From Bacteroidota bacterium (GTDB lineage: Bacteria > Bacteroidota > Rhodothermia > Rhodothermales > UBA10348), in the NCBI GenBank assembly GCA_029262775.1, contig JAJCYR010000023.1, positions 1 through 34,186 of the forward strand: a DNA stretch of 34,186 nucleotides, written 5' to 3'. This document shows, one piece after another, positions 32,801 to 34,186 of the stretch; the first letter of the stretch is position 1, and the number at the start of each line of letters is the position of its first letter. Below the pieces are notes generated by a model. That model was not told where the DNA came from. It searched no databases and saw nothing but the letters and a program-made list of their open reading frames with translations. Made by a program: the position numbers and the translations under genes.

Positions 32801-33461
32801 ATTGCCCACGGCGCGGCGGACCGATGTAAAGCGGGACGACGACCGCTTCCTGGCCGAAGTGCAGGAAGGCGTCTCTGACGCTACCTTCGACGAGCAGTGG
32901 TTTGCCGGCGTCTCGACCTCCATGGAAATGGATACAAGGGACAACGGCGTGTCCCCGCGACAGGGCATGCTCTGGACGTCGACGGCAGAACTCAACGTGG
33001 GCGTGGAAAACAACACCGATACCTACGGGCGCTTCGTTTCCGACGCACGGCTCTGGATGTCGCCTTCGATCAGCCCCCAACTGACCGTGGTCCTCCGGAC
33101 AGGACTGCAGCACAATACCGGTGACTTCCCGTTCTACGCGTCAAGCACGCTCGGCGGCAAGGACAACCTGCGGGGTTTCCGGTCCACCCGATTCGCCGGG
33201 CGCACCGCGTTCTGGGCCAACACGGACGTGCGCTGGGAAGCGTTCCAGTTCAGCCGTTATCTCGCCTTTGGCCGGGGAGGTCCCCTCGCATTCTTTGATG
33301 TCGGACGCGTCTGGACCGACGGCGAGCGCTCCCGCGTCTGGCACGAAGGGGCAGGCGGCGGAATCTGGGCGGAGATCTACGACGCGGGCGTGCTGAGGGC
33401 GACCATTGGCCACAGCGCCGACGACACGACCGTCACCATCGGGCTGGGGTATCAGTTCTGA
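29841..33461 (+). CDS. Metallophosphoesterase / kinase-like / Omp85-type barrel fusion lipoprotein
   Basis: A 1206-aa protein starting at GTG 29841. A signal peptide ends in lipobox LTSC (Cys28). Residues about 60-330 are a purple-acid-phosphatase-like metallophosphoesterase with GDGG (65-68), GDNVY (97-101), GNHDW (139-143), AHH (232-234) and GHAH (304-307). Residues about 430-690 resemble an atypical kinase fold: a DSDRTPDN loop (Asp608, Asp610, Asn615) is followed by PRDRDVAF with Asp637/Asp639, like the catalytic and metal loops of HipA/PI3K-type kinases. The C-terminal part (about 860-1206) is a BamA/TamA-type barrel with GGKDNLRGF and a terminal Phe. Phosphoesterase-barrel fusions occur in Bacteroidota; the kinase-like reading is my inference. 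Confidence 0.85.
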   Translation: MPTATFFNQSVVCQRLSPLILLIWLTSCAPSGPWIAHEDRALSVQDGFGDRGDAPALTARVILVGDGGSAAAGDAAMNLLAEVSRAAPVNSTIVFLGDNVYCCGMPPDGHPERAKAEAHLLAQLEAIRDFPGRIVFLAGNHDWDFGEDGLRRQAAFIRGHLGLERVFFPEPGRSGPEVIDLGGDVRLLAIDSEWWINPHRTYTAEQRTRGEGALDLDRTFRDLEDARVLIAAHHPLIDQSKHGGHAAVRRHLIPFPVVGSWKWFKRRFAGDTQDLSSRPYSEYRHMMEGLLAREEAAGTVYAAGHAHNLQLHTQTHRRRSWHHVVSGSLSEPDHVVRGRNATFVAKGPGLFTVDYFDDGSNRISAYTAQGGLNPVFRKMLREPDLDINPEALPDSLRVPTPHLYEGTRTLAANSRYAELSRFRSWLQGRNNRRLWATPVELPVLDLTGHVALKMGGGSQTTTVRVRNEQGREYMIRTVDKDAVRSLSENLQRTFVSDIAQDQVSMLHPYGAAMVPPLADAVGVFHTAPVYRYIPDDPRLGPFRGPLVDRIGMYVIRPNGDMNGLPYLGNVEDVDGYETVMRKVNGDNDHRVDAHAWARARLLDMLVADSDRTPDNIRFAAVEPADSTGKIWVVVPRDRDVAFMRIGGLFPWFYKTFVEWLWQDFRPSYGNLRGLNAKGFFMDRRFTASMTRQDWMALADSMEQELDDEAIRAAILALPPEIAAIDGERTARILVARRDKLSSVAASYYDLLASVVDVVGSHKHEHFVVSRYMSDSVRVEVFKTSREGEVRRLLYDRTFYRNETHEIRLYGQDGNDTFEFTGAEKSPITIRVVGGVGPKTYVRVPESAREDQAPYDPHGHAFHRTLPVAFFGSNTDDGLFIGGGFRLQRSGFESVPWKTTHRLAGNVAGKTGAWNLVYNYQRKNVVRGWGVRGDVNLLSPNNIRNFFGLGNETRNTEASREFYQARLSQFSVAAGLERDIATDLTVSVLPTARRTDVKRDDDRFLAEVQEGVSDATFDEQWFAGVSTSMEMDTRDNGVSPRQGMLWTSTAELNVGVENNTDTYGRFVSDARLWMSPSISPQLTVVLRTGLQHNTGDFPFYASSTLGGKDNLRGFRSTRFAGRTAFWANTDVRWEAFQFSRYLAFGRGGPLAFFDVGRVWTDGERSRVWHEGAGGGIWAEIYDAGVLRATIGHSADDTTVTIGLGYQF

Positions 33462-33472
33462 GACCTGACAGG

Positions 33473-33946
33473 CTAATCACGAACAAGATCCAGCAGTGGT
33501 TCAAAGGAATAGATGGCTGGCGTCCGTCCTGCAGATTCCCGCACCGTTCCCAGCAGGCCTGCGTCAAGTAGCGCGCGTGAGAAACGGGCTGCAGTCTGCG
33601 TGGGGATCCCGGACCCTCTGGTGAATCGACTGTTCTGAAACACAGGATTGGTAAACATGAAGTCCAGCGCCTGAATAGACCATTTTGATGAAAGCAGGTC
33701 TGCAAATTGCTGCTTCATATCCTCGTAGAGCTGGCGCGTATTCTCTGCAATGGCCAGGTTTTGTCGCGCCTGTTCTGTAACGGCCTCGAAAAAGAAGATG
33801 CACCACGCCTCCCAATTGCCAGATTCAGATACGGCCCGGAGGCGCTCTGTATAGGCTGCTTTGTGCTCTTCGAAATATCGACTGATGTAAAAATGCGGTG
33901 CGGAGATACTGTCAAGCCTCCAAAGAAGTAGCGTGATGAGTGTACG
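33473..33946 (-). pseudogene. Fic-family protein, C-terminal remnant truncated by an IS element
   Basis: The minus frame is open from 33997 to the TGA/stop at 33473. From about 33946 it reads TLITLLLWRLDSISAPHFYI, ISRYFEEHKAAYTERL, GNWEAWCIFFFEAVTEQA and a C-terminal winged-helix (PVFQNSRFTRGSGIPTQTAAR), the typical tail of Fic AMP-transferase proteins. The active-site motif HPFxDGNGRxGR and all upstream parts are missing; homology ends near Arg at 33944-33946, where the IS3-type left end begins. No intact start remains apart from ATG 33718, which would give only the 81-aa winged-helix part. Probably a non-functional remnant unless the 5' part continues beyond the IS. Confidence 0.75.
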
Positions 33947-34186
33947 CTTCCCCGTTCTTCGCCCACTCAGAAGTAGCGAGCAATCCTTACTTTTGAGTCA
34001 TGAAGAAGAGCAAATTCAGTGAAACGAAGATCATTTCCGTTTTGGCCCGGAACGAGCGCGGGGAGAAGGTCCCTGATCTCTGCCGGGAGCTTGGAATCAG
34101 CCAGCCCACGTTCTACAACTGGAAGTCGAAATATGGAGGTCTCTCTATGAGCGAACTGAAGCGCATCAAGGAGCTTGAAACGGAGA
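33941..34186 (+). mobile_element. IS3-family insertion sequence, left part (cut by window edge)
   Basis: The left end is placed at about 33941, where TGTACGCTTCCCCG begins with the TG dinucleotide common at IS3-family ends. This is 59 bases before the transposase orfA start and coincides with the loss of Fic homology. The right end, orfB and any target duplication are outside the window, so the exact boundary is an estimate. Confidence 0.6.
34000..34186 (+). CDS. IS3-family transposase OrfA, N-terminal part (cut by window edge)
   Basis: The frame opens at ATG 34000 and runs off the window after 62 codons. It reads MKKSKFSETKIISVLARNER, then a helix-turn-helix with VPDLCRELGISQPTFYNWKSKYGG and the run MSELKRIKELE that begins the leucine zipper. 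This is the OrfA of IS407/IS2-like IS3 elements, which binds the terminal repeats and is joined to OrfB by programmed frameshifting to form the active DDE transposase. The ATG overlaps the TGA that closes the broken Fic frame on the other strand. Confidence 0.92.
   Translation, partial: MKKSKFSETKIISVLARNERGEKVPDLCRELGISQPTFYNWKSKYGGLSMSELKRIKELETE

Overview
The window reads as a chromosomal segment of a GC-rich member of the Rhodothermota/Bacteroidota lineage, most likely Rhodothermales; this is inferred from protein families, not from any search. Pointers are a DUF3098 protein, a CarbopepD_reg/DUF5686 outer-membrane protein, a CBM9-like/DUF5916 protein, LptC and OstA-like LPS-export proteins, a 6-bladed beta-propeller lipoprotein and many lipobox proteins. 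Clear Shine-Dalgarno sites (AAAGGAGGT before 27732, AGGAGA before 2424) argue against a typical Bacteroidia. One good TAnnTTTG promoter element (14974-14981) fits the phylum.

Layout. 1-1451 (minus): OstA/LptA-like protein cut by the left edge, preceded by an LptC-like lipoprotein. 1638-3602 (plus): an Rsb-type partner-switching module of STAS antagonist, HATPase anti-sigma kinase and receiver-PP2C phosphatase, followed by a small lipoprotein, nucleoside diphosphate kinase and a NamZ/DUF1343 lipoprotein (to 6071). 6078-8243 (minus): a membrane one-component regulator with a cytoplasmic CadC-type winged helix and a TolB/PD40 propeller, divergent from two paralogous lipoproteins (8399-10117). 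10147-11811: DUF3098 protein, MreD, tRNA-Ala(GGC) and a pentapeptide-repeat protein. 11826-18910 (minus): a run of envelope genes: LolA-like lipoprotein, DUF5916 protein, PHB-depolymerase-like esterase, an unrecognised protein and a DUF5686 protein. 19062-20801 (plus): a small unknown protein, then an Rrf2 regulator with a long operator-like palindrome, coupled to a sterol-desaturase-like di-iron enzyme. 20848-22220 (minus): a beta-propeller lipoprotein translationally coupled to an exported ten-cysteine peptide whose upstream region carries a C10/G10 homopolymer. 22319-25931: rhodanese lipoprotein and HrpB helicase, the latter coupled to a DUF5996 gene (to 26872). 27073-29708 (plus): YceI protein, outer-membrane barrel, strong terminator, second YceI. 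29841-33461 (plus): a 1206-aa lipoprotein joining a metallophosphoesterase, a kinase-like middle and an Omp85-like barrel. 33473-34186: the C-terminal remnant of a Fic protein abutting the left end of an IS3-family element that runs off the window.

Most genes concern the cell envelope: LPS transport, peptidoglycan turnover and shape, lipoproteins and outer-membrane barrels. The best candidates for something undescribed are the Cys-rich peptide/propeller pair with its homopolymer, the phosphoesterase/kinase-like/barrel fusion, and the YceI-barrel-YceI cluster. No CRISPR array, phage module or rRNA gene was seen, and no gene-free gap exceeds about 300 bases.
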